Shown here: positions 44,342-51,793 of the stretch, piece by piece
Layout: the number at the start of each line of letters is the position of its first letter
How positions within the stretch are numbered: the first letter of the stretch is position 1
Origin: Frankia sp. QA3
GTDB lineage: Bacteria > Actinomycetota > Actinomycetes > Frankiales > Frankiaceae
Length of the DNA stretch: 64,000 bases
Assembly: GCF_000262465.1 (NCBI RefSeq)
Contig: NZ_CM001489.1
Location: 6,243,357 to 6,307,356, forward strand
Direction: 5' to 3'
Notes under the pieces: generated by a model
Databases searched by the model: none
Seen by the model: the letters and a program-made list of their open reading frames with translations, nothing else
Told to the model about the DNA's origin: nothing
Position numbers and translations under genes: made by a program

Positions 44342-44416
44342 GCCGGTGTATCCCAACTGGTAGAGGAGGCTGTCCTAAAAACAGCTCGAGTGTCGGTTCG
44401 ACTCCGACCACCGGCA
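44342..44416 (+). tRNA. tRNA or tRNA-like gene, isotype uncertain (loop CCTAAAA, possible anticodon TAA)
   Basis: The 75-nt sequence folds as a tRNA. The 7-bp acceptor stem GCCGGTG/CACCGGC is perfect, as is the 5-bp T stem GTCGG/CCGAC with loop TTCGACT. The D arm has GG in its loop, and discriminator A is followed by CA, so CCA is not encoded. The anticodon arm is abnormal. GCTGT/ACAGC leaves the loop CCTAAAA, which lacks the near-universal U33. The other fold (GGCTG/CAGCT) gives a 9-nt loop TCCTAAAAA. The D stem also has a C-A mismatch. The variable arm is short, unlike ordinary class II leucine tRNAs. It may be an unusual tRNA or a decaying copy. Confidence 0.65.
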
Positions 44417-44636
44417 CAATCCATTGCCGATCGCCCGTGCGCGTTGGTGAACGCCGCGGGTGGTCGGCGTGGAAGGCTTCGTCGCGATGCCGAGGTGAGC
44501 CGCGGCGCGGGGGCGCAATCGTTTCCCCGCGTTGCCGCATCCGCTACTTTCCGTCCCAGATTCGCTACAACTCCCGCGCCTGGCGGTCTTGTCTTCCGTC
44601 CACGGCGCCGGATCCGTGGCGCCGGATCCGCTCACC

Positions 44637-44692
44637 GGTCCGCGTGCGGGGGTCCGCGCGCGGGGGTCCGTGGGCGGGGGTCCGTGGGCCGG
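44637..44692. repeat. 14-bp tandem repeat, four units
   Basis: Units starting at 44637, 44651, 44665 and 44679 follow GGTCCGNGNGCGGG with one or two changes each. They lie in the leader region before the Bax-inhibitor-like gene. Confidence 0.8.
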
Positions 44693-44868
44693 GGCCTCCG
44701 GCAGGCCACTCGGCCGCGGCCGTCCGGTCCACTCGGCCCGGTGGCCCGCCGTGGTGCCGCCCGACCGGCGGGGGAACCTCCCCGGCCGTGGGTTCGTTGC
44801 GTGGTTGACGTGTGCACCAGCTGATGACGGTGGCGCCGCCCCGGCGGCGACCGAGAGGAGCCGGCTCG

Positions 44869-45627
44869 ATGGCCGATCTTCGTTCCTCGAACCCTGTGCT
44901 GCGCCGCGGCGGGTTCGCGCCGCCGCCGACGCCCACCCCAGAGGAGCTGGCCAGCCACTACCGGCAGCCGAGCACCCTCACCATCGACGACGTGGTCGTG
45001 CACACGCTGGGGCTGTTCGCCCTGCTGGGCGTCGGTGGCGCGGTCGGCTGGGTGGTCGGGCGGGACGCCCCGGGCATCGCCCTGGCCGCCGGTCTCGTCG
45101 CGCTGGTCATCAGCCTGGTCGTCTCGATGCGCAACCGGCTGCGCCCGTCCCTGGTCATCGCCTTCGCCCTGATCGAGGGCGTCGCGGTGGGGGCGATCTC
45201 GCGCTTCTACGAGGACGCCTTTGCGGGCATCGTGCCGCAGGCCCTGCTCGGCACCGGGTTGATCTTCGTCGTGATGCTCGTCGCCTACCGCAGCCGCCGG
45301 CTGCGGGCCACCCCGCGGATGGCCCGCATCGTGACCGGCGTGCTGCTCGGCGTCGTTCTACTCAGCCTGGTCGACCTGCTCATCAGAGCGGTCAGCGGCA
45401 GCCACCTGCCGGTGATCAATGACGCGACCCCGCTGGGCATCCTGTTCAGCGTGCTGGTGCTCGGCGTCGCGAGCCTCCAGTTCATCCTCGACTTCGACTA
45501 CATCGAGCGGGCGATCGCCGCCGGCGCGCCGCGGTCCGAGGCGTGGCGAGCCGGTTTCGGCCTGCTCATCGGCTTCGTCTGGGTCTACCTGGAGATGCTG
45601 CGGCTGCTGTCCAAGCTGCGCCAGTAG
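44869..45627 (+). CDS. Bax inhibitor-1/YccA family membrane protein
   Basis: The 252-residue protein starts at ATG 44869 after GAGAGGAG. It has about seven hydrophobic helices and the family's closing acidic pair region, with FILDFDYIERAIAAGAPRSEAWRAGFGLLIGFVWVYLEMLRLL as its last third. The N-terminal 45 residues (RSSNPVLRRGGF) are typical of actinobacterial members. Bacterial homologues have been studied as pH-sensitive calcium leak channels; the role here is not known. Confidence 0.88.
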   Translation: MADLRSSNPVLRRGGFAPPPTPTPEELASHYRQPSTLTIDDVVVHTLGLFALLGVGGAVGWVVGRDAPGIALAAGLVALVISLVVSMRNRLRPSLVIAFALIEGVAVGAISRFYEDAFAGIVPQALLGTGLIFVVMLVAYRSRRLRATPRMARIVTGVLLGVVLLSLVDLLIRAVSGSHLPVINDATPLGILFSVLVLGVASLQFILDFDYIERAIAAGAPRSEAWRAGFGLLIGFVWVYLEMLRLLSKLRQ

Positions 45628-45649
45628 ACCGTCCGGGCGGGTCGGCTGC

Positions 45650-46060
45650 TCAGCCGGAGTGGTCCGGGCCGGCGGCGGTGGGAGTGATCCGGAGGATGCA
45701 GCGCTTGTCGCGGACCATCGCCGCCCGGTAGTCGTCCCAGTCGGGATGCTCGCCGGAGATCTCGCGGTAGTAACTGATCAGCAGTTCCATCGCCGCCGGC
45801 AGCCGGACGATCTCCGTGGTGCCGGTGATCTGTACCCACGGTCCGAAGAAGTCGTCCGGCAGCACGCACAGCCGCACGGTTGGGTCCCGCTCGATGTGGC
45901 CGACCTTGTACGCGGTGAGCCGCGTACTGATCAGAAGGTGACCCTCGGCGTCCACCCCGACCGTCACCGGCGACATCTGCGGGCTGCCATCCCGGCGGGT
46001 GGTGCTCAGCACCGCCCGATGATGATCGCGGACGAACTCGGTGGCGGCATCGAGGTCCAT
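45650..46060 (-). CDS. Pyridoxamine 5'-phosphate oxidase-fold flavin/F420-binding protein
   Basis: This 136-residue split-barrel protein has the pattern HRAVLSTTRRDGSPQMSPVTVGVD, YKVGHIERDPTVRLCVL, VQITGTTEIV and DYRAAMVRDKRCILRITP. It matches the small F420-dependent reductases related to mycobacterial Rv1155. Substrate unknown. It is convergent with the Bax-inhibitor-like gene, with 22 bp between the stops. Confidence 0.85.
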   Translation of the reverse strand: MDLDAATEFVRDHHRAVLSTTRRDGSPQMSPVTVGVDAEGHLLISTRLTAYKVGHIERDPTVRLCVLPDDFFGPWVQITGTTEIVRLPAAMELLISYYREISGEHPDWDDYRAAMVRDKRCILRITPTAAGPDHSG

Positions 46061-46133
46061 CCGCTCATTGTGAACCTCCGAGGGTGGCGCGGCGCCGGGC
46101 GGGCTGTTCGCGCCCGCCGCGGCGCCGCGGTGC

Positions 46134-46361
46134 CTACGCCCGGCTCGCCCGCCGCCGCAGGTCCGCCTCGTGGACGAGAGCCGCCGCGAAGCTGTGCGGC
46201 AGGTTGTGCTCGGCGCGTAGCCAGTTCACCCGTTCCGTGAAGCGCAGCAGGCCCGGACCGTCGTCCAGCCGCCTCAGCCAGTGGTTCACCCCGTGCCCCG
46301 TTGCCTTCGGAATCCGCTCGATGAGGGTCTGGTGGGTCTGCGGGGAGCGGTTCAGCGACAT
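46134..46361 (-). CDS. DUF4287-type small protein
   Basis: A 75-residue protein with the pattern THQTLIERIPKATGHGVNHWLRRLDDG, GLLRFTERVNWLRAEHNLPHSFAAALVHEADLRRR. It resembles the DUF4287 domain found alone or fused to DUF5655. Function unknown. It stands alone, 73 bp upstream of the PPOX-fold gene in the same direction. Confidence 0.75.
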   Translation of the reverse strand: MSLNRSPQTHQTLIERIPKATGHGVNHWLRRLDDGPGLLRFTERVNWLRAEHNLPHSFAAALVHEADLRRRASRA

Positions 46362-46470
46362 GCGCGCCTCCAGAAGTAAAACCCGACGTCAACGGCTCAT
46401 GTCGCAAGCGTGCCCCATGCCACAGCAAAGAGCAAGGCCCCGCCCCGGTATCGTGGGGTATCATGCCCGG

Positions 46471-46851
46471 ATGTCCGATGAGGTCGATGATCTCAGTCGG
46501 GAGACGGGTCTGCTCATCCGTCGCATCCGAGGATGGGCCGGTTCCTCCTGGGACGTCGCGGTGGGTTCCGGGATGACCCGGGCGGAGCGCACGGTTCGGC
46601 TGCTCGACGAGCTGGCCGTGCTCGGCGAGCGGATCGGCACGGGTGCGCCCGCCGGGATGCGCCCGCCGAAGCTCGCCCCCCATGCCCTACCCGACCAGCT
46701 CGCCGTGCTCGCCGAGGACCTGCTCGCCGCGCTCGACGCCGCCGGCGCGGCCCGCCCGCCCGCCCGTGAGGTGCTGGCCGACGCCCACGCGGCGGTGACC
46801 AGGGCGCGCGCGGATCTCGACGGCGCCGGCTTCGGGTTCCGCGTGCGCTGA
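46471..46851 (+). CDS. Hypothetical helical protein
   Basis: The 126-residue product (MSDEVDDLSRETGLLIRRIR) is predicted to be mostly helical, with one Trp-rich segment (GWAGSSWDVAVGSGM). No signal peptide or known motif is seen. ATG 46471 lies just after two GGTATC direct repeats that may belong to the promoter. It is convergent with the SGNH hydrolase gene. Function unknown. Confidence 0.6.
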   Translation: MSDEVDDLSRETGLLIRRIRGWAGSSWDVAVGSGMTRAERTVRLLDELAVLGERIGTGAPAGMRPPKLAPHALPDQLAVLAEDLLAALDAAGAARPPAREVLADAHAAVTRARADLDGAGFGFRVR

Positions 46852-46862
46852 TCGGGCTTCGG

Positions 46863-46918
46863 CCGGGCCATGCCAGCCGGTCGGCGTCAGCCGGGCCATG
46901 CCAGCCGGTCGGCGTCAG
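46863..46918. repeat. 28-bp perfect tandem repeat overlapping the SGNH hydrolase stop codon
   Basis: Two identical 28-bp units, 46863-46890 and 46891-46918. The second contains the stop codon (46915-46917) of the SGNH gene; the first is a downstream duplicate. Confidence 0.9.
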
Positions 46919-48099
46919 CCGAGCCGCCAGGTGCCCCGGACGGTGTCGAGCACGTGCGCCGCGGCGATCCGCGCCCCGTCGAGGGTCAGGTGCACCCCGT
47001 CGTGGGAGCGGGCGAGCACGGCCCGGCCGCCGGCATCGGTGAGGTAGTCACTGTAGGCGCCGTCCTTCGACAGCCACGGGGTCAGGTCGAGGTAGCTCGC
47101 GCCACTCACCCCCGCCGCCGCGGTCGCCGTCGCCGCGTTCATCCGGCGGAAGTAGGCGTCCAGCCGGCCCGAGCGGGCAGGTGGCAGGCTGAGCCAGAAC
47201 AGCCGCCTGGCCCCGTCCCCGGTCCAGATCCGCATGACGACGCTGGCCCGCCGCTGGTACTCGGCCTCCCACTCGGCCGATCCGGCGGGCAGCACCGTGC
47301 CGTCGGCTCGCGTGATGCCCTGACCGTCGTTGCCACCCATGGCGACGATGACCAGCTCCGGGTTGCGCTCGGCGACCTGGACGCGGGCGTGGGCGGCCCA
47401 GTCGAAGAAGTCGGGCCGGACCAGGCCGGTGCCGAACCGGGTCTCGGTCTGTGCCCGGACCGTGTCCGGCGCCGTGTTCGTGATGGTGGGGCCGAGAGAC
47501 TCGGTCAGCGAGTCGCCGGTGACGAGCACTCGCAGCGGGTCGGCGGCGCTCGGCAGGCGTAGCGGGGCGGGCGGGGCGGCGGGTGCCCCGGCGGTGCCGG
47601 GCCGGCCAGTTGCCGCCGCGCCGGCAGCGGCGCGGCTCGCCGCGGTCGCCAGCTCCGAGGCGGCGCCGCGCGGTGCGGTCCCGTGGCCGAAGGCGCGCGT
47701 CAGCCAGCGGTCCGGTGCGTCCAGGCGCACCGCGTGCGTCACCCGCTCGGTCGGCCGTGCCGCACCCAGCACGAGCGTGCGGGTGAGCCCGGGCCGCATC
47801 CCCTCGCCGGCGTGGACCATCGCGGGGGCGCGCAGCACGGCGAGTAGTCCCAGCACGGCGACCACCAGCACCAGGGCGCGGCGGGCCGGGACGGCGTCCG
47901 CCTCGGTCGGCGGCAACCGGGGGCGATGACGCGGGGGTGACTGCGCCGACGCCGGCCCAGCGGCCTGGTCCGGTGGGCGGCTCCGGGTGAAGGGGCGCCC
48001 CCGCAGGCCGCGGGGTGTCTGTGGCGGCGGGCCGGCGGGCGGCGGCTCGGGCGCGGACGCCGGCGGCCGGGTCGGCACCGCATCGTCGCGCTCGGTCAT
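46915..48099 (-). CDS. SGNH/GDSL hydrolase, membrane-anchored, likely O-acyl transfer partner
   Basis: This 394-residue protein has a Pro-rich cytoplasmic head, one TM helix (about 73-95, ALVLVVAVLGLLAVL) and an external SGNH domain. The domain carries the nucleophile Ser in VTGDSLTES (about 197), the oxyanion Asn in AMGGNDGQ and the Asp/His pair in HDGVHLTLDGARIA. It is of the DUF459 kind. ATG 48099 is preferred; GTG 48141 is possible. The MBOAT gene lies immediately upstream in the same direction. SGNH plus MBOAT pairs acylate extracellular polysaccharides, so this is probably the transferase or esterase partner. Confidence 0.82.
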   Translation of the reverse strand: MTERDDAVPTRPPASAPEPPPAGPPPQTPRGLRGRPFTRSRPPDQAAGPASAQSPPRHRPRLPPTEADAVPARRALVLVVAVLGLLAVLRAPAMVHAGEGMRPGLTRTLVLGAARPTERVTHAVRLDAPDRWLTRAFGHGTAPRGAASELATAASRAAAGAAATGRPGTAGAPAAPPAPLRLPSAADPLRVLVTGDSLTESLGPTITNTAPDTVRAQTETRFGTGLVRPDFFDWAAHARVQVAERNPELVIVAMGGNDGQGITRADGTVLPAGSAEWEAEYQRRASVVMRIWTGDGARRLFWLSLPPARSGRLDAYFRRMNAATATAAAGVSGASYLDLTPWLSKDGAYSDYLTDAGGRAVLARSHDGVHLTLDGARIAAAHVLDTVRGTWRLG

Positions 48100-48218
48100 G
48101 GTCGCCGGCTCCGTCGGTGGCTGTGGGCGATGGACAGGCACTCATCTTTCGTAGTGGCCCGATTACCTTAAGTGATTAACCTCGCCCTGTCGGGTCGTGC
48201 GCCCCGCCGGGCGGGGGC

Positions 48219-49994
48219 TCAGAACCGGAAGTAGATGAAGGGGGCGACGTCCTGCTGCCCGACGACCGCATAGATGATCATCATTGCGGTGGTCAGCAGG
48301 GCGACCTGCGGGCCGAGGCCCACCCGGGCGAACCGGGCCTGTGCCCTGGCCCACCAGCCTTGCGGGATGGCCGCCGTGGCCAGTCCCACCACGATTGCGA
48401 CCAACACCGCGGGGGTGACCAGCGGCGCCGGCCCGCCGGCGGTGAACAACCGCTCGAACAGGCGGGCCGCCGTGCCCAGGTCGGGGGCGCGGAAGAGCAC
48501 CCAGGTCGCGCACACGAAGTGGAAGACGGCCAGCCGCGCCGCCCAGCCGCGCATGGGGCCGGCGACCCGGGCGATCCCCCCGGCGAGGCCGGCCGGCGCG
48601 GGCGCCGTCGCCATCCCGACCTGACGGGAGGTGGGCGTCGGCAAGGCGGCGTCCGACTCGGAGCTGGTGGCTGGCGCCGTGGCCCTGGGCGGCGGGGCCA
48701 CGCCGGAACGCGGCGGCCCGCCGGACTTCGAGGGGACGCCGGACTTCGAGGGGAGGCCGGACTTCGAGGGGACGCCGGACTGTGGGGGGAGGTCGGGCTG
48801 CGAGGGGAGGTCGGAAAGCGGGGCTGTCCCGCGGTCGTCCGGCGGCGCGGGGCGCTGCGCGGCGAGGGCTTCGCCGAGGGGCGCGGCAGGGGTGGCGGCG
48901 GCGCGCGGCAGCGGCATCCGGGCGAGCTCGGCGGCGGCCGCCCGCCCCGTCCGCCAGGTCCGCAGCCGGCGCTCGGTGACCAGGGCCGCACCATGCAGCG
49001 CCCCCCACAGCACGAAGGTCCACGACGCGCCATGCCACAGGCCGCCCAGCGTCATAGTGATCATGAGGTTCAGGTGGGTCCGGCGGCGTCCGCGCCGGCT
49101 CCCGCCGAGGGGCAGGTACACGTAGTCGCGCAGCCAGCGCGACAGGGTCATGTGCCAGCGCCGCCAGAACTCCTGCAGGCTGCGCGACGCGTACGGCCGG
49201 TCGAAGTTGTCCGGGAAGCGGAAGCCGAGCAGCAGCGCGATCCCGATGGCGATGTCGGAGTAGGCCGAGAAGTCGCAGTAGATCTGGACGGCATAGCCGT
49301 AGACGGCGACGCCGATCTCGGCGGACGAGTGCTGGCCGGGGGCATCGAAGACCGGGTCGACCAGCCGGGAGGCGATGACGTCGGCGAGCACCACCTTCTT
49401 GATCAGCCCGCCGAGGATGAGGAACGCCGCCCGGGTGGTCGGCACCTGGGCGGGGTCACGTGGGGTGGCGAGCTGTGGGATGAACTCGCTGGCCCGCACG
49501 ATCGGACCGGCCACCAGATGCGGGAAGAACGCCTCGTAGACGGCGAAGTCGAGCAGCGGCGCCGGAGCCGTGATCCCGCGGTGGACGTCGATGACGTAGC
49601 TCAGTGCCTGGAAGGTGAAGAACGAGATCCCGATCGGCAGCGCCACCTGGAGCAGCGGGAGCGGTGTGGGCAGCCCGACGTCGGTCAGGGCGCGATCGAC
49701 GGACAGCGCGAAGAAGCCGTAGTACTTGAACCAGCCGAGCAGGCCGAGGTCGCAGGCGATCGCGGCGGCGAGGATGCGCCGGTCCCGGAACCGGTGGATC
49801 GCCCGCGCGGCGGCCTGGTTGATCAGGGTCGAGGCGACGATGAGCAGGACGAACCGGGCGTCGGCGAAGCCGTAGAAGAAGTACGACGCGGCGAGGATGA
49901 ACGGCTTCCACAACGCCGGCCGGGGCATCAGCAGCCAGGACAGCGCCATCACCACGACGAAGAACGCCGCGAACTCGATCGTTGGAAAGATCAC
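48219..49994 (-). CDS. MBOAT family membrane-bound O-acyltransferase
   Basis: The 591-residue protein from GTG 49994 has about ten TM helices in its first 380 residues. It has the MBOAT core motifs YFFYGFADARF, LPIGISFFTFQALSYVIDV, EFWRRWHMTLSRWLRDYVYLPLGG and the catalytic His321 in LWHGASW. A low-complexity insert of about 115 residues, with PSKSGV-type 18-bp repeats, precedes the last helices. Members pass acetyl groups across the membrane for polymer O-acetylation (AlgI, DltB, PatA classes). It is paired with the SGNH gene. Upstream in-frame codons to 50564 are not credible. Confidence 0.88.
   Translation of the reverse strand: MIFPTIEFAAFFVVVMALSWLLMPRPALWKPFILAASYFFYGFADARFVLLIVASTLINQAAARAIHRFRDRRILAAAIACDLGLLGWFKYYGFFALSVDRALTDVGLPTPLPLLQVALPIGISFFTFQALSYVIDVHRGITAPAPLLDFAVYEAFFPHLVAGPIVRASEFIPQLATPRDPAQVPTTRAAFLILGGLIKKVVLADVIASRLVDPVFDAPGQHSSAEIGVAVYGYAVQIYCDFSAYSDIAIGIALLLGFRFPDNFDRPYASRSLQEFWRRWHMTLSRWLRDYVYLPLGGSRRGRRRTHLNLMITMTLGGLWHGASWTFVLWGALHGAALVTERRLRTWRTGRAAAAELARMPLPRAAATPAAPLGEALAAQRPAPPDDRGTAPLSDLPSQPDLPPQSGVPSKSGLPSKSGVPSKSGGPPRSGVAPPPRATAPATSSESDAALPTPTSRQVGMATAPAPAGLAGGIARVAGPMRGWAARLAVFHFVCATWVLFRAPDLGTAARLFERLFTAGGPAPLVTPAVLVAIVVGLATAAIPQGWWARAQARFARVGLGPQVALLTTAMMIIYAVVGQQDVAPFIYFRF
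48721..48810. repeat. 18-bp tandem repeats in the MBOAT gene
   Basis: Five 18-bp units based on CCGGACTTCGAGGGGACG, starting 48721; three are near perfect and two diverged. They encode the PSKSGV/PPQSGV repeats of the MBOAT linker. Confidence 0.85.
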
Positions 49995-50237
49995 GTATGG
50001 CCGTCCAGGGAGATCGGGTGCGTGGCGGGTGGTTCCTCGATGGGCGCTCCGTATCGCTACTCTATGGAGTCGACAAGATGCAAAGGGTAGTTGAGGGCCG
50101 GGGATCACGCACTCCACGTGGTGGGACGACCGGTGAGATCGGTGCGGCCGGCCGGCGGGCGGGCCCGAACGGGTGAGGTTGGGTCGATTCGGCCTGGAAG
50201 ACGTGCGCGCCGGCCACGGGATGGCTACCTTCCGACC

Positions 50238-51137
50238 ATGGGCATCGTCACGGTCAACGGCATCGACCTCGCCTACGAGATCCACGGCGACGACGATGGT
50301 CTGCCGTTGCTGATGATCGGCGGCCTCGGGCAGCAGCTCGTCGGCTGGCATCCCGACCTGCTCGCCGCGCTCGCCCGCCGCGGTTACCGGGTGATCGTCT
50401 TCGACAACCGCGACGTGGGCCTGTCCACCCACCTCGACCACCTCGGCCGGCCCGACCTCGGGGCCATCCTCGCCGGGCGCTTCGACCTCGCCCCCTACGG
50501 GCTTACCGACCTCGCCACCGACGCGCTGGGCCTGCTCACCGCGCTCGGCATCGAATCGGCGCACCTACTGGGTCTGTCGATGGGCGGCATGGTCGCCCAG
50601 ATCGCGGCGCTACGCAGCCCGGAGCGGGTCCGCAGCCTCACGTCGGTGATGTCGCACCCAGGCGACCATCGGGTGCAGCCGACGCCGGAAGCCATCGGGC
50701 TGTTCCTGCGCCCGGCGCCGCTCGACGTGGAGCAGTCCATCGTCGCCGCGCACGAGGCACACCGGGTCCTGGGCTCGCCGGAGTTCGCACCGGACGAGGC
50801 GTGGCTGCGCCGGCGCGCCGAGATCTACTGGGACCGCCGGACCAACCCCGACGGCGTGCTGCGCCAGATCACCGCGGTGCTCTCCGCCCCGGACCGCACC
50901 GCGGAGCTCGCCGGGCTGCGCCCGCCCACCCTTGTCATCCACGGCGGCGCCGACCCGCTCATCCCGGTGATCGGTGGCCGGCTGACGGCCGCGGCGATCC
51001 CGGCCGCGGAGCTTCTGGAGATCGACGGGATGGGGCACGACCTGCCCCGGCAGGTGTGGGACCGGGTGCTGGACAAGCTGGAGGACGTCGTCGACCGCGG
51101 GGAGGCCGACCGGCACCCCCTCGCCGCCGCGAGCTGA
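50238..51137 (+). CDS. Alpha/beta-fold hydrolase
   Basis: The 299-residue enzyme shows the nucleophile elbow GLSMGGM, the acid in VIHGGADPLIP and the His in DGMGHDLPRQ, with the oxyanion loop LMIGGLGQQL. It resembles aclacinomycin methylesterase- or epoxide-hydrolase-like members of the family. No specific substrate can be inferred. It is divergent from the MBOAT gene and converges on the small membrane-protein gene. Confidence 0.88.
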   Translation: MGIVTVNGIDLAYEIHGDDDGLPLLMIGGLGQQLVGWHPDLLAALARRGYRVIVFDNRDVGLSTHLDHLGRPDLGAILAGRFDLAPYGLTDLATDALGLLTALGIESAHLLGLSMGGMVAQIAALRSPERVRSLTSVMSHPGDHRVQPTPEAIGLFLRPAPLDVEQSIVAAHEAHRVLGSPEFAPDEAWLRRRAEIYWDRRTNPDGVLRQITAVLSAPDRTAELAGLRPPTLVIHGGADPLIPVIGGRLTAAAIPAAELLEIDGMGHDLPRQVWDRVLDKLEDVVDRGEADRHPLAAAS

Positions 51138-51190
51138 GCGGACGCGGGCCCGGTCGGGTCGCCGCGCGCCGGCTCACCCTGGGCGAGGAC

Positions 51191-51209
51191 GTCAAGCCCC
51201 GGGCTTGAC
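51191..51209. terminator. 19-bp perfect palindrome at convergent gene ends
   Basis: GTCAAGCCC-C-GGGCTTGAC is a perfect 9-bp inverted repeat. Its left arm contains the stop codon (51192-51194) of the leftward membrane-protein gene, and the whole lies 54 bp after the hydrolase stop. With only one unpaired base a hairpin would need to open; a protein-binding site is an alternative. Confidence 0.55.
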
Positions 51210-51653
51210 CACCATCAGGGCGACGACCATGACCCAGCAGGCGGAGCTCAGCACGGCGCCACCGGTGATGGAACCGAGCCGGCGCCGGGCATCCCCGCCG
51301 GCGTCGATCTCGGCGACGGCATGCGACAGGCCGGGCGCGATGACCGCCAGACAGATCCCGCACGCCACCACCCACAGAACCAGCGAGCCCAGCAGCCAGG
51401 AGTCGCTGAACGACCGCACGCTGCCGAACGACCCCTGGTGCACCATCCCCGCGCCGGTCACCACGATGAGCAGCGAGGCCAACCCGAACCCCCGCACCAG
51501 CCGGGCGGCGAGCCGCAGCATCGGCAGGGCGCCCGGTCCCACCCGCAGCAGGCGGGGGACGGCGGCGCACACCAGGGTCAGCGGTCCGACAACGAAGACC
51601 GCGAGAAGGATGTGCAGGGTGAGGAGGAGCCCGAAGCTGCCCGGATGCGGCAT
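51192..51653 (-). CDS. Small four-helix membrane protein (DUF2269-like)
   Basis: A 153-residue protein with four hydrophobic helices: LLLTLHILLAVFVVGPLTLV, LVRGFGLASLLIVVTGAGMV, LLGSLVLWVVACGICLAVIA and AVLSSACWVMVVALMVV. The first carries a His as in DUF2269-type integral membrane proteins. Function unknown. Confidence 0.75.
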   Translation of the reverse strand: MPHPGSFGLLLTLHILLAVFVVGPLTLVCAAVPRLLRVGPGALPMLRLAARLVRGFGLASLLIVVTGAGMVHQGSFGSVRSFSDSWLLGSLVLWVVACGICLAVIAPGLSHAVAEIDAGGDARRRLGSITGGAVLSSACWVMVVALMVVKPGA

Positions 51654-51705
51654 GCGCAGACGGTACCGACCGACACCTCCCGCTTATGCACCGGCTATGG
51701 GCCGA

Positions 51706-51785
51706 CTGTGCCGGTCCTGTGCCTCCTGTGCCGGTCCTGTGCCTCCTGTGCCGGTCCTGTGCCTCCTGTGCCGGTCCTGTGCCTC
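51706..51785. repeat. 20-bp perfect tandem repeat, four copies
   Basis: Four identical head-to-tail copies of CTGTGCCGGTCCTGTGCCTC start at 51706, 51726, 51746 and 51766. They lie between the start of the small membrane-protein gene and the stop codon of the trypsin-like gene. There are no spacers, so it is not a CRISPR array. Confidence 0.95.
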
Positions 51786-51793
51786 CTGCGGGG

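Larger units (their letters stand above)
44010..44868. other. Intergenic region with terminator, tRNA and GC-rich repeats
   Basis: Holds the ndh terminator, a 14-bp direct repeat CCGCCATCTCCGGA (44124-44137 and 44259-44272), the CTACGTAG palindrome near 44310, a tRNA-like gene, and a 14-bp tandem repeat. No protein gene is supported. Confidence 0.6.

Noticed and set aside
51706..51785. Possible CRISPR array
   Set aside because: The 20-bp units are directly adjacent without spacers and there are no cas genes, so it is a minisatellite.
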